Assembly (NCBI GenBank): GCA_021202575.1
Contig: JAJQCU010000162.1
Coordinates: forward strand, 1-8,667
DNA length: 8,667 nt
Direction: 5' to 3'
Origin: Lachnospiraceae bacterium
GTDB taxonomy: Bacteria; Bacillota; Clostridia; Lachnospirales; Lachnospiraceae
Shown here: in pieces, positions 1 through 6,367 of the stretch
Layout of the letters: every line of letters begins with the position of its first letter
Numbering within the stretch: the first letter of the stretch is position 1
Notes under the pieces: model-generated
Told to the model about the DNA's origin: nothing
The model's input: only the letters and a program-made list of their open reading frames with translations
The model's database searches: none
Position numbers and translations under genes: made by a program

Positions 1-137
1 ATGAGTCTCAAAAGGGGCTGATGCCCGGTAAATTATCCTAAAGGGACAGAACAACTGAAAGAAAAGGCTGGAATTTACAGGAAGCATATTGTATCATGAT
101 TATGACAGCGCTTTATATATTTTGAAACCCGAAGTAT

Positions 138-142
138 GGAGG
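138..142 (+). promoter_or_regulatory. Ribosome binding site that sets a GTG start for the PtuA-like ATPase
   Basis: GGAGG lies 8 nt before GTG at 151, a near-ideal spacing. The upstream in-frame ATG at 136 overlaps this motif and has no binding site of its own, so translation most likely begins at the GTG. Confidence 0.75.
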
Positions 143-150
143 ATGTTATT

Positions 151-1371
151 GTGAAGCAAGAGCAGATATTTATTTCCAAAATTATCATTAATAAGGTACG
201 TCATCTGGAACAGATAGAGATTCCGCTGTCCGATGAAAAAATGAAACATCTGATTATTACGGGAAAAAATGGAAGTGGGAAGACCAGCTTGCTGGATGCA
301 ATTGCGGGATTTATTTATTCGGTGACCAGTAATCAAAATTTAAACAGAGCAATTGAAGGAACAGAACGCCATCAAAATCGGTCTGAGGATGAAAAAACGG
401 CATATGATGAAATAAATGAATATTGGGAAGCTATTTTAAAAAAAGAATCGCACGGAATCATATTAAAAATGAACGATTCTTTTCCAATAATATATCGCCA
501 TTTTCGGCAGGGTGACTTTGTTGTGGCATATTACAGAGCAGACCGAATATTCAGTGCGGATATCCCTAAACATGTAGAGAAAGTAGAAGTTAAGGAACAC
601 TACTCCGTCTACGACACCCCCAGGACAGAGTTCATTAAATATCTCTTGGATATGAAGATGACAGAAGCACTGGCCAGAACAAATGGAAAGCCGGAAAAAG
701 CAGAGGGAATATCCCAATGGTTTACAGAATTTGAAAAGATGCTGGCCAGAATTTTTGATAATCCGACCCTAAAGCTTGTGTTTGATGTGGATACTTTCAA
801 ATTTTCAATCATTATGGATGGCCGTGAGCCCTTTGATTTCAATACCATGTCAGGTGGTTATTCGGCAATAATGGACATTGTAGTTGACCTGATCATGAGG
901 ATGGATAAATCGAGTAATAAGGTATTTGATTTTTCCATGCCCGGAATTGTCCTGATTGATGAGATAGAGACGCATCTTCATCTGGAGCTGCAGAGAAATA
1001 TCATGGCGTTTCTTACCACAATCTTTCCAAACATCCAGTTTATTGTTTCCACACATTCCCCGTTTATCTTAAACAGTCTGGAGAATGTCACAATTTACGA
1101 TCTGGAGAATAAACTGCTTGTGCAGGATAATCTGGCGGATGTCCCGTACAGCGGCATTGTAGAAGGATATTTCCGGGCAGATGAAATGTCAGACAGTCTG
1201 AAAGAAAAATATGAACGGTATCAAGAACTGGCTGGAAAGTCGGATTTATCCGATGAGGATATGGATGAAATCGCTGAACTGGAACTTTACCTGGATGAGA
1301 TTCCGGATTATCTGGCACTGGATATTACGACAGAATATCGCAGACTAAAGCAGGATTTGAGAAGGAGATGA
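151..1371 (+). CDS. ptuA: PtuA-like AAA/ABC-type ATPase of a Septu-like defence pair
   Basis: This is a 406-residue cytoplasmic P-loop ATPase of the ABC/SMC-like (AAA_21, OLD/PtuA) class. Motifs, numbered from the GTG start: Walker A GKNGSGKTS at about 38-46, an ABC-type signature SGGYSA at about 234-239, Walker B IVLIDEIETHLH at about 266-277 with the D-E pair at 270-271, and a switch histidine in STHSP near 302. The stretch between Walker A and the signature is only about 190 residues, with no long coiled coil or zinc hook, so it is not a Rad50/RloC-size protein. A charged helical tail follows the histidine motif. The stop lies 4 nt before an HNH nuclease gene, which is the Septu PtuA-PtuB order. 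In characterised Septu systems PtuA binds ATP and associates with PtuB to control nuclease activity against phage. The role here is inferred from motifs and gene pairing. An alternative is the ATPase-HNH effector pair of a type I-A (Ec78-like) retron, whose reverse transcriptase would have to lie left of the window. The gene is AT-rich compared with the genes after 3.7 kb. Confidence 0.8.
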   Translation: MKQEQIFISKIIINKVRHLEQIEIPLSDEKMKHLIITGKNGSGKTSLLDAIAGFIYSVTSNQNLNRAIEGTERHQNRSEDEKTAYDEINEYWEAILKKESHGIILKMNDSFPIIYRHFRQGDFVVAYYRADRIFSADIPKHVEKVEVKEHYSVYDTPRTEFIKYLLDMKMTEALARTNGKPEKAEGISQWFTEFEKMLARIFDNPTLKLVFDVDTFKFSIIMDGREPFDFNTMSGGYSAIMDIVVDLIMRMDKSSNKVFDFSMPGIVLIDEIETHLHLELQRNIMAFLTTIFPNIQFIVSTHSPFILNSLENVTIYDLENKLLVQDNLADVPYSGIVEGYFRADEMSDSLKEKYERYQELAGKSDLSDEDMDEIAELELYLDEIPDYLALDITTEYRRLKQDLRRR

Positions 1372-1375
1372 TCAG

Positions 1376-2029
1376 ATGGTAAAAGTAGAACGCTCCTTCC
1401 CGGCACCAGAGTCATTGGCGGTTGAGGCACAAAAAGCAGATGGGAGTTATTCTAAGCCGGATGTGGCCAGTCGCCTGAAGGAAGACTTTCATGACAAATG
1501 TTATATTTGCGAAATAAATCATTTGCAGGATCCGCAGGTCGAGCATCTGCTGCCTCATAAGGGTGGAACATATCCTGAGAGGAAATTTGACTGGAATAAT
1601 CTTTTCTTGTCGTGTGGACATTGCAATTATGTGAAGAATCAGAACAAATATGATGAAGGGATTATTGATTGCTGTAAAGAAGATCCGGAAGAACTGATCT
1701 GGTTTCGGTTTGAAGAGAAGAATGTCCAGGTATCTGCAAAAGATAAAGAAAACAGGAGGGCCGCTCTCACAGCTGAACTGGTGACAGAGGTCTTTAACCG
1801 GAAAAACACGGGCATGCGTATATACAGCAGTGAACAAAGGATGACGGAATTAGCCATTGAGATGAATAAGCTTTATTCCACATTGGAAGAAATGGAAGAA
1901 CATCCTGAGTCGCAATTTGCGCTGAGAAAAGCCAGAGCATTGCTGAGGAAAGAATCGAAATTTGCGGCTTTTAAGCGATGCTATGTCAGAGAAAATGCGG
2001 ACAGATATCCATATCTTCAGTTTACATAA
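1376..2029 (+). CDS. ptuB: PtuB-like HNH endonuclease of a Septu-like defence pair
   Basis: This is a 217-residue HNH nuclease. A zinc-binding pair CYIC (42-45) and CGHC (80-83) brackets the catalytic region: EHLLPHK at 56-62 supplies the active-site histidine H57, and WNNLFLSC carries the central asparagine at 74-75. A helical, charged C-terminal part follows (about 115-217). This Cys-framed HNH layout matches the nucleases that accompany PtuA-type ATPases (TIGR02646/PtuB type). The start is clear: AAGGAG at 1362-1367 sits 8 nt before the ATG, inside the end of the ATPase gene. The 4-nt gap implies co-transcription and probably translational coupling. By analogy with Septu it would be the cutting subunit that degrades nucleic acid during phage infection, held in check by the ATPase. 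The fold and pairing are firm. The target, DNA or RNA, cannot be read from sequence. Confidence 0.82.
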   Translation: MVKVERSFPAPESLAVEAQKADGSYSKPDVASRLKEDFHDKCYICEINHLQDPQVEHLLPHKGGTYPERKFDWNNLFLSCGHCNYVKNQNKYDEGIIDCCKEDPEELIWFRFEEKNVQVSAKDKENRRAALTAELVTEVFNRKNTGMRIYSSEQRMTELAIEMNKLYSTLEEMEEHPESQFALRKARALLRKESKFAAFKRCYVRENADRYPYLQFT

Positions 2030-2083
2030 AATACAAAAGCAGGAAGAGGAGTTACTTCAATATTGTCGGTAGATTGCAACAGA

Positions 2084-2166
2084 AATTTTGAAGAAATGTC
2101 GATTTTCCACATAAATAATTTTGAAGAAATGCACATTTTCCACATTTAAAATCTTGAAGAAATGCA
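2084..2166 (+). repeat. 33-bp tandem direct repeat, two full copies plus a partial third
   Basis: Units lie at 2084-2116, 2117-2149 and 2150-2166 (partial). Each begins AATTTTGAAGAAATG (third copy AATCTTGAAGAAATG), and the first two continue with a shared ATTTTCCACAT. Units 1 and 2 agree at 27 of 33 positions, and unit 3 matches unit 2 at 16 of its 17 bases. The block ends about 28 bp before the ribosome binding site of the DUF4143 ATPase gene. A partial dyad, AAATG-CA-CATTT, sits in unit 2 at 2127-2138. Placement suggests a promoter-proximal operator or a leader element, but the function is unknown. Confidence 0.85.
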
Positions 2167-2193
2167 AAAAAGGTGCTATCCTGAAATGCAGTC

Positions 2194-2200
2194 AGGAGGT
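2194..2200 (+). promoter_or_regulatory. Ribosome binding site that fixes the ATPase-DUF4143 start at 2207
   Basis: AGGAGGT ends 6 nt before the ATG at 2207. The earlier in-frame ATG at 2162 falls inside the third copy of the 33-bp repeat and has no binding site, so it is not the start. Confidence 0.85.
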
Positions 2201-2206
2201 GAGACC

Positions 2207-3538
2207 ATGTATTTTAAGAGAAAGGCATACGCGCAGCTGCTGGACTGGAAAGAAAAGTATGCGGATAAATACGCCGTGCTTTTAGAAGGCGCAAGGCGGG
2301 TAGGAAAATCCACGATTGCGGAGCGTTTTGCGCAAAATGAATACAGATCCTATATCCTGATTGACTTTGGAGCGGTATCCAACGAGGTCCTGGCATGCTT
2401 TGACGATATTCAGCATCTGGATCTGTTTTTTCTGCGTCTGCAGGCTGTTATGGGGATCGATCTGTATGAGCATGAATCGGTCATTATTTTTGATGAGGTG
2501 CAGCTGTTCCCCAGGGCCAGACAGGCGATCAAGCAGCTGGTGAAGGATGGGCGATATCATTATATTGAAACCGGATCCCTGATTTCCATCAGGAAAAATG
2601 TGAAAAATATCCTGATTCCTTCGGAAGAAATGAAAATTCAGGTCTGTCCGATGGATTATGAGGAGTTCTGTGATGCGGCGGGAATGAATTATTCCCTGCT
2701 TCAAAAATTGTATGAAACGGGGAAAGGCGTGGGACAGCAGGTAAACCGGAAGCTGATGCGGGATGTCAGGCTGTACATGGCGGTAGGAGGCATGCCGCAG
2801 GCCGTGGAAGCCTTTGTTGACGGCAGCACTTTTTCCGTGATAGACCAGGTGAAGCGACAGATCATTTATCTGTATGAGGATGATTTCAAAAAGATAGATG
2901 AAACAGGCAGACTGTCAGCGCTTTATCATTCCATTCCGGCACAGCTGTCCAGAGGCGCGAAGCGGTATCGGATATCAGCGGCCGTAGGGAAGAGAAAAAC
3001 AGCGAGGGATGAGGGGCTTTTGTATGATCTGATTGATTCCAAAACGGTATTGCCTTCTTATAACGTAACGGATCCCATGGTAAGCATTTCGCAGACCAGG
3101 GATCTGGACAGTTATAAGCTGTATCTTGCGGATACAGGGCTATTCATTACCCTGATGTTTATCGACAGACCGGCTGCGGAAAATGAAATATATGCGAAGC
3201 TTCTTTCAGATAAGCTCCCGGCAAATCTTGGTTATCTGTATGAGAATCTTGTCGCGCAGATGCTGACGGCGTCGGGCAGGGAATTGTATTATCACACCTG
3301 GGAGAAAGAAGGAAGTACTCATTATTACGAGATCGATTTTCTGATCTCTCATGGCGCGAAGGTGTCTGCCATCGAGGTAAAGTCCGCGGGAACAGGAAAG
3401 CATGAATCCTTATCGGAGATGAAACGGATTTATGCGAAAAGTGTACGCGATTGTTACATTATTTCACAAAAAGATTTGGGTGAGAAGGACGGCCTGAAAT
3501 ATCTGCCGGTTTATATGACACCATTTATGGCACGATAA
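2207..3538 (+). CDS. ATP-binding protein with N-terminal AAA domain and C-terminal DUF4143 (COG1373 type)
   Basis: This is a 443-residue cytoplasmic ATPase. Walker A GARRVGKST lies at about 28-36, Walker B VIIFDEVQ at about 92-99, and a sensor-1-like ETGSL near 121-125. The VGGMPQAV segment (about 193-200) and the C-terminal architecture are typical of AAA plus DUF4143 proteins. The C-terminus has a PD-(D/E)XK-like arrangement, EIDFLI (about 375-380) followed by EVKS (about 390-393), so the Asp and Glu-x-Lys positions of that nuclease fold are present. Family members are numerous in Clostridia and Bacteroidetes, often in several copies per genome, and their physiological role is not established; mobile, defence-like or toxin-antitoxin-like roles have been suggested. 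It is separated from the HNH gene by 177 bp that include a 33-bp tandem repeat, so it probably has its own expression control and is not a third gene of the Septu-like operon. No frameshift or truncation is seen. Confidence 0.85.
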   Translation: MYFKRKAYAQLLDWKEKYADKYAVLLEGARRVGKSTIAERFAQNEYRSYILIDFGAVSNEVLACFDDIQHLDLFFLRLQAVMGIDLYEHESVIIFDEVQLFPRARQAIKQLVKDGRYHYIETGSLISIRKNVKNILIPSEEMKIQVCPMDYEEFCDAAGMNYSLLQKLYETGKGVGQQVNRKLMRDVRLYMAVGGMPQAVEAFVDGSTFSVIDQVKRQIIYLYEDDFKKIDETGRLSALYHSIPAQLSRGAKRYRISAAVGKRKTARDEGLLYDLIDSKTVLPSYNVTDPMVSISQTRDLDSYKLYLADTGLFITLMFIDRPAAENEIYAKLLSDKLPANLGYLYENLVAQMLTASGRELYYHTWEKEGSTHYYEIDFLISHGAKVSAIEVKSAGTGKHESLSEMKRIYAKSVRDCYIISQKDLGEKDGLKYLPVYMTPFMAR

Positions 3539-3551
3539 TTTTGAATTTTCA

Positions 3552-3580
3552 ATGACAGAGAACCAAAATTCTGTTATACT
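3552..3580 (+). promoter_or_regulatory. Sigma-A-type promoter for the CbbX-like ATPase gene
   Basis: The -35 box is ATGACA at 3552-3557 (5 of 6 consensus) and the -10 box is TATACT at 3575-3580 (5 of 6). The spacer is exactly 17 bp and an extended -10 TG lies at 3572-3573. The predicted start is near 3587, giving a leader of about 110 nt before the GTG at 3699. A 12-bp dyad, TTGAA-TT-TTCAA (3541-3552), abuts the -35 box. Confidence 0.7.
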
Positions 3581-3582
3581 GT

Positions 3583-3602
3583 GCTACAGAGTGAACTGTG
3601 GC
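3583..3602 (+). other. Predicted 5' leader hairpin
   Basis: GCTACAG and CTGTGGC form a 7-bp stem (one G-U pair) around a 6-nt loop AGTGAA, at or just after the predicted transcription start. No U-run follows, so it is not a terminator. It may stabilise the transcript end or be fortuitous. Confidence 0.4.
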
Positions 3603-3620
3603 GGACATGAAAAATTTTTG

Positions 3621-3628
3621 CCCCCCCC
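3621..3628 (+). repeat. Run of eight C in the leader of the CbbX-like gene
   Basis: Eight consecutive C follow an AAAAATTTTTG stretch between the promoter and the start codon. Such tracts are prone to slippage. Because this one is non-coding, a length change would alter leader structure and not a reading frame. Confidence 0.6.
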
Positions 3629-3698
3629 GCAACGATAAAGAGCGTTTCCCTGCCTGCGAATGCTGACAGCGCGATGAAAAGAGGAACCGGAATTAAGT

Positions 3699-5117
3699 GT
3701 GAATAACGCCCTGAAAAAAGCGATGAACAGCGTCTACCAGATGTGTGATGCCCTGGACAAAAATTCTATGGGCATTAAGTGCGTCTGCCCGGGCACATCT
3801 CTTGCCACCAGAGATTATGTGCGCATTGAGATGATGAAATATGCCATGTACCTTTCCTCGGCGGATAAGGAAGCCACGCTGCAGGAGACGCAGTTTATTA
3901 AGGAATATTTTGAGAGGGTCGTAGCGCCGGCGGACATGCCGGGCCTGATCAAAAAATATCAGATTGGCGGGCCGGTCTATGAGAGCACTGTCCCCAACGG
4001 CATGAGAACCTTTGTGCGCGCGGACAATCAGATTTATCAGCAGACTGGCAGGAACGATACGCTGATGTGCGAGTCCCTGTACGGCCTGTATGACAGGGTG
4101 GGCAAGGAATTCTTAGCCTGCGACGACCGGGTCGGGGAGGAGGAAACCGCCTGCATGACCAGATATCTGGCCATGCTGCGCAAATATATCACGGAGCAGA
4201 TTCAAAGCCCGGGGGCCATGGGCGGCGCCGCAAGGTCCGGCGCGGACAAAAAGGCCACGGGAGCCAACGCCGCCAGGAAGTCTGATGAAAAGGAAGAAAA
4301 GGAGCAGACCCTGGAAGAGCTGATGGCGGAGCTGGATTCTCTGGTAGGACTGACCGAGGTGAAAAAGGACGTCAGCTCTTTAGTCAATCTTTTGCAGATA
4401 CGGAAAATCCGGCAGGAGAGAAACCTGACGGTCATGCCCATGTCGCTGCACCTGGTATTTTCAGGCAATCCGGGCACCGGCAAGACCACGGTGGCCCGCC
4501 TGCTGTCCAAAATATACCAGCGCATGGGAGTCTTAAGCAAAGGCCATCTGGTGGAGGTAGACCGCGCCGGCATGGTGGGCGGCTATGTGGGCCAGACCGC
4601 CATCAAGGTGCAGGAACTTTTAGACCGGGCCATGGGCGGCATCCTGTTTATTGACGAGGCTTACTCCCTGACAGTCAACAAGGGCCCTACGGATTTCGGG
4701 CAGGAGGCGGTGGATACGCTCTTAAAGGGAATGGAGGATCACAGGGATGATCTGATTGTCATCGTGGCGGGATATCCTGACCTGATGGAGGAGTTTCTGG
4801 ATTCCAATCCGGGCCTGCGTTCCCGCTTCAATAAATTTATCTATTTTTCCGATTATGTGCCGGAGGAGCTGGTGGCGATTTTTAAGGGAACCTGCAGCCG
4901 TTCCGGTTATAAGTGCAGTGAGGAGTGCAGTCAGTATCTGCTGGATTATTTTACAAAATGCTATGAAAAAAGAGACCGGAACTTTGCCAACGGCCGGGAG
5001 GCCCGCAATTTCTTTGAGAAGGCTATCGTCCGGCAGGCCAACCGCCTCTCCGGCAGGAAGGATATTTCCGACGAGGAGCTGATGACGCTGACCATAGAGG
5101 ATGTAAAAGAGGAGTAG
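3699..5117 (+). CDS. CbbX/SpoVK-type AAA+ ATPase with a possible TerB-like N-terminal domain
   Basis: This 472-residue cytoplasmic AAA+ protein has three parts. Residues about 1-168 are helical; the segments around 53-71 (SADKEATLQETQFIKEYF) and 140-160 resemble the acidic paired repeats of TerB-like domains, a tentative reading. Residues about 170-205 are an Ala/Gly/Lys/Glu-rich linker. From about 206 the CbbX/SpoVK ATPase begins: Walker A GNPGTGKTT (256-264), aromatic pore loop GGYVGQTA (294-301), Walker B ILFIDEAY (315-322), sensor 1 VIVAGYPD (354-361), arginine-finger region GLRSRF (372-377) and sensor 2 NGREARNFFE (431-440). All ATPase motifs are intact, so an active ring ATPase that remodels or threads a partner protein is expected; the partner is unknown. 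It is not a Rubisco activase by context. The GTG at 3699 follows an in-frame stop at 3675, but its binding site (GAGGA, 13 nt upstream) is poorly spaced; ATG at 3723 is the alternative start. GC content is distinctly higher than in the first 3.5 kb. Confidence 0.83.
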   Translation: MNNALKKAMNSVYQMCDALDKNSMGIKCVCPGTSLATRDYVRIEMMKYAMYLSSADKEATLQETQFIKEYFERVVAPADMPGLIKKYQIGGPVYESTVPNGMRTFVRADNQIYQQTGRNDTLMCESLYGLYDRVGKEFLACDDRVGEEETACMTRYLAMLRKYITEQIQSPGAMGGAARSGADKKATGANAARKSDEKEEKEQTLEELMAELDSLVGLTEVKKDVSSLVNLLQIRKIRQERNLTVMPMSLHLVFSGNPGTGKTTVARLLSKIYQRMGVLSKGHLVEVDRAGMVGGYVGQTAIKVQELLDRAMGGILFIDEAYSLTVNKGPTDFGQEAVDTLLKGMEDHRDDLIVIVAGYPDLMEEFLDSNPGLRSRFNKFIYFSDYVPEELVAIFKGTCSRSGYKCSEECSQYLLDYFTKCYEKRDRNFANGREARNFFEKAIVRQANRLSGRKDISDEELMTLTIEDVKEE

Positions 5118-5186
5118 GCAGCGGCTGAGATAAAAGAGCCCTTGTCTCCCAAAAGGGAAAAGTATGAGGCCTGTGGATGGATATCT

Positions 5187-5213
5187 GTGACATTGCTGAT
5201 CAACGGATATAAC
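5187..5213 (+). promoter_or_regulatory. Weak candidate promoter for the aldo/keto reductase gene
   Basis: GTGACA at 5187-5192 and TATAAC at 5208-5213 each match consensus at 5 of 6 positions, but the spacer is only 15 bp. The rest of the 5118-5243 gap holds no gene and only a short CCC/GGG stem without a U-run. Confidence 0.35.
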
Positions 5214-5243
5214 GGAAAAAAGACAGGAAAGGAAGAAAAGAAA

Positions 5244-6236
5244 ATGTATACTGCGAATTCGGAGCGATACGGCAAAATGGTATATAACCGCTGCGGATAC
5301 AGCGGCCTGAAGCTTCCGGAGGTTTCTCTGGGGCTTTGGCACAATTTCGGGGACACCGGAAATTATGAAAATATGAAAAATATGGTCTTCACAGCCTTTG
5401 ATCACGGGATTACTCATTTTGATCTGGCCAACAACTATGGCCCGGAGCCGGGCAGCGCGGAGCGCAATTTCGGAAAGATCATGAAGGAGGAGCTTTCCGG
5501 TTACCGGGATGAGATTCTGGTCAGCACCAAGGCGGGCTACGGCATGTGGGACGGCCCATACGGTGACTGGGGCAGCAGAAAATATCTGCTGGCCAGCCTG
5601 GATCAGAGCTTACAGCGGCTGGGTCTGGAATATGTAGATATTTTTTATCATCATCGGATGGATCCCCAGACGCCTCTCGAGGAGACCATGGGGGCGCTGG
5701 CCCAGGCAGTCAGAAGCGGGAAAGCGCTCTACGCCGGGGTTTCCAATTATGACGGGCCAACGCTGGAAAAGGCCTGCCGTATTATGGAGGAGCTGAACTG
5801 CCCGCTGATTATTAACCAGAATTCTTATAATATTTTTAACCGCACCATAGAAAAGAACGGCCTGAAGGAGACGGCGGCGCGGGAGAAAAAGGGGATTATC
5901 TGTTTCAGCCCCCTGGCCCAGGGAATGCTGACGGACCGCTATCTGAACGGGATTCCCAAGGACAGCCGGGTGAGAACCGACGGTCGGTTTTTAAAGGAGA
6001 CGAGCCTGACGCAGGAGAAGCTGACGCAGATCAGGGCACTCAATGAAATCGCCGCGCAGCGCGGGGAAAAGCTCTCCCATATGGCGCTGAAATGGATACT
6101 CAGGGATGGGCAGGTGACCAGCGTGCTGGTGGGCGCGTCCCGGTCGGAGCAGATTCTGGATAATCTGAAGGCCATGGAGGGCGCGGGCTTCACGGCGCAG
6201 GAGCTGAAGGCCATCGACGACGTGACGGCGCAGTGA
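5244..6236 (+). CDS. Aldo/keto reductase, YghZ (L-glyceraldehyde 3-phosphate reductase) type
   Basis: This 330-residue cytosolic NADPH-dependent aldo/keto reductase closely follows E. coli YghZ/Gpr (AKR14 type) along its whole length: RYCGxSGLxLPxxSLGLWHNFG at the N-terminus, FDLANNYGP-PGSAE, STKAGY-MW-GPYG, GSRKYLLASLDQSL, and the C-terminal SVLVGASRSEQI cofactor loop (about 283-294). The catalytic tetrad is present: D60, Y65, K96, and a histidine at 126 or 127. YghZ reduces L-glyceraldehyde 3-phosphate and methylglyoxal, so a carbonyl-detoxifying role is likely, although substrate cannot be fixed from sequence. The start is ATG 5244, preceded by GGAAG at 5231-5235 and matching the N-terminus of homologues; the longer TTG-initiated frame from 5142 has no support. 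It is slightly shorter than the E. coli protein, mainly at the C-terminus. A 126-bp gap separates it from the upstream ATPase. Confidence 0.92.
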   Translation: MYTANSERYGKMVYNRCGYSGLKLPEVSLGLWHNFGDTGNYENMKNMVFTAFDHGITHFDLANNYGPEPGSAERNFGKIMKEELSGYRDEILVSTKAGYGMWDGPYGDWGSRKYLLASLDQSLQRLGLEYVDIFYHHRMDPQTPLEETMGALAQAVRSGKALYAGVSNYDGPTLEKACRIMEELNCPLIINQNSYNIFNRTIEKNGLKETAAREKKGIICFSPLAQGMLTDRYLNGIPKDSRVRTDGRFLKETSLTQEKLTQIRALNEIAAQRGEKLSHMALKWILRDGQVTSVLVGASRSEQILDNLKAMEGAGFTAQELKAIDDVTAQ

Positions 6237-6367
6237 GGAGAAACGATGACGCGTTTTTTGGGCTTTTGATAGAATTTATGCGGGAGAGCGGGGAGTTCAA
6301 CGGCCATTATTGAGATGAGATAACAGGATGAAGCGAAGGAGAACAGAATAGTTCAGGAGGGAACAAA

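Noticed and set aside
89..118. Promoter for the Septu-like operon (TTGTAT ... TTATAT)
   Set aside because: The spacing is 18 bp, both boxes match poorly, and the AT-rich context makes such matches likely by chance; the real promoter may lie left of the window.
2084..2166. CRISPR-like array
   Set aside because: The units are contiguous with no unique spacers, number fewer than three and have no cas genes nearby; this is a simple tandem repeat.
5137..5155. Rho-independent terminator after the CbbX-like gene
   Set aside because: Only a 4-5 bp CCC/GGG stem is present, with no following T-run.
5142..5243. TTG-initiated 34-residue N-terminal extension of the reductase
   Set aside because: There is no binding site, the extension is unlike any aldo/keto reductase N-terminus, and the ATG at 5244 has a binding site and matches homologues.
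4722..5417. Long minus-strand open frame (231 codons) across the CbbX and reductase genes
   Set aside because: It overlaps two well-supported plus-strand genes and has no family features; it is an antisense shadow of coding sequence.
6233..6313. Mini-genes after the reductase: ATG 6246 (7 codons, good GAGGAG site) or GTG 6233 (about 26 codons) overlapping its stop
   Set aside because: Both are very short and match no known family, and one of them lacks a binding site. They could be a leader or remnant, but there is nothing firm to support a gene.
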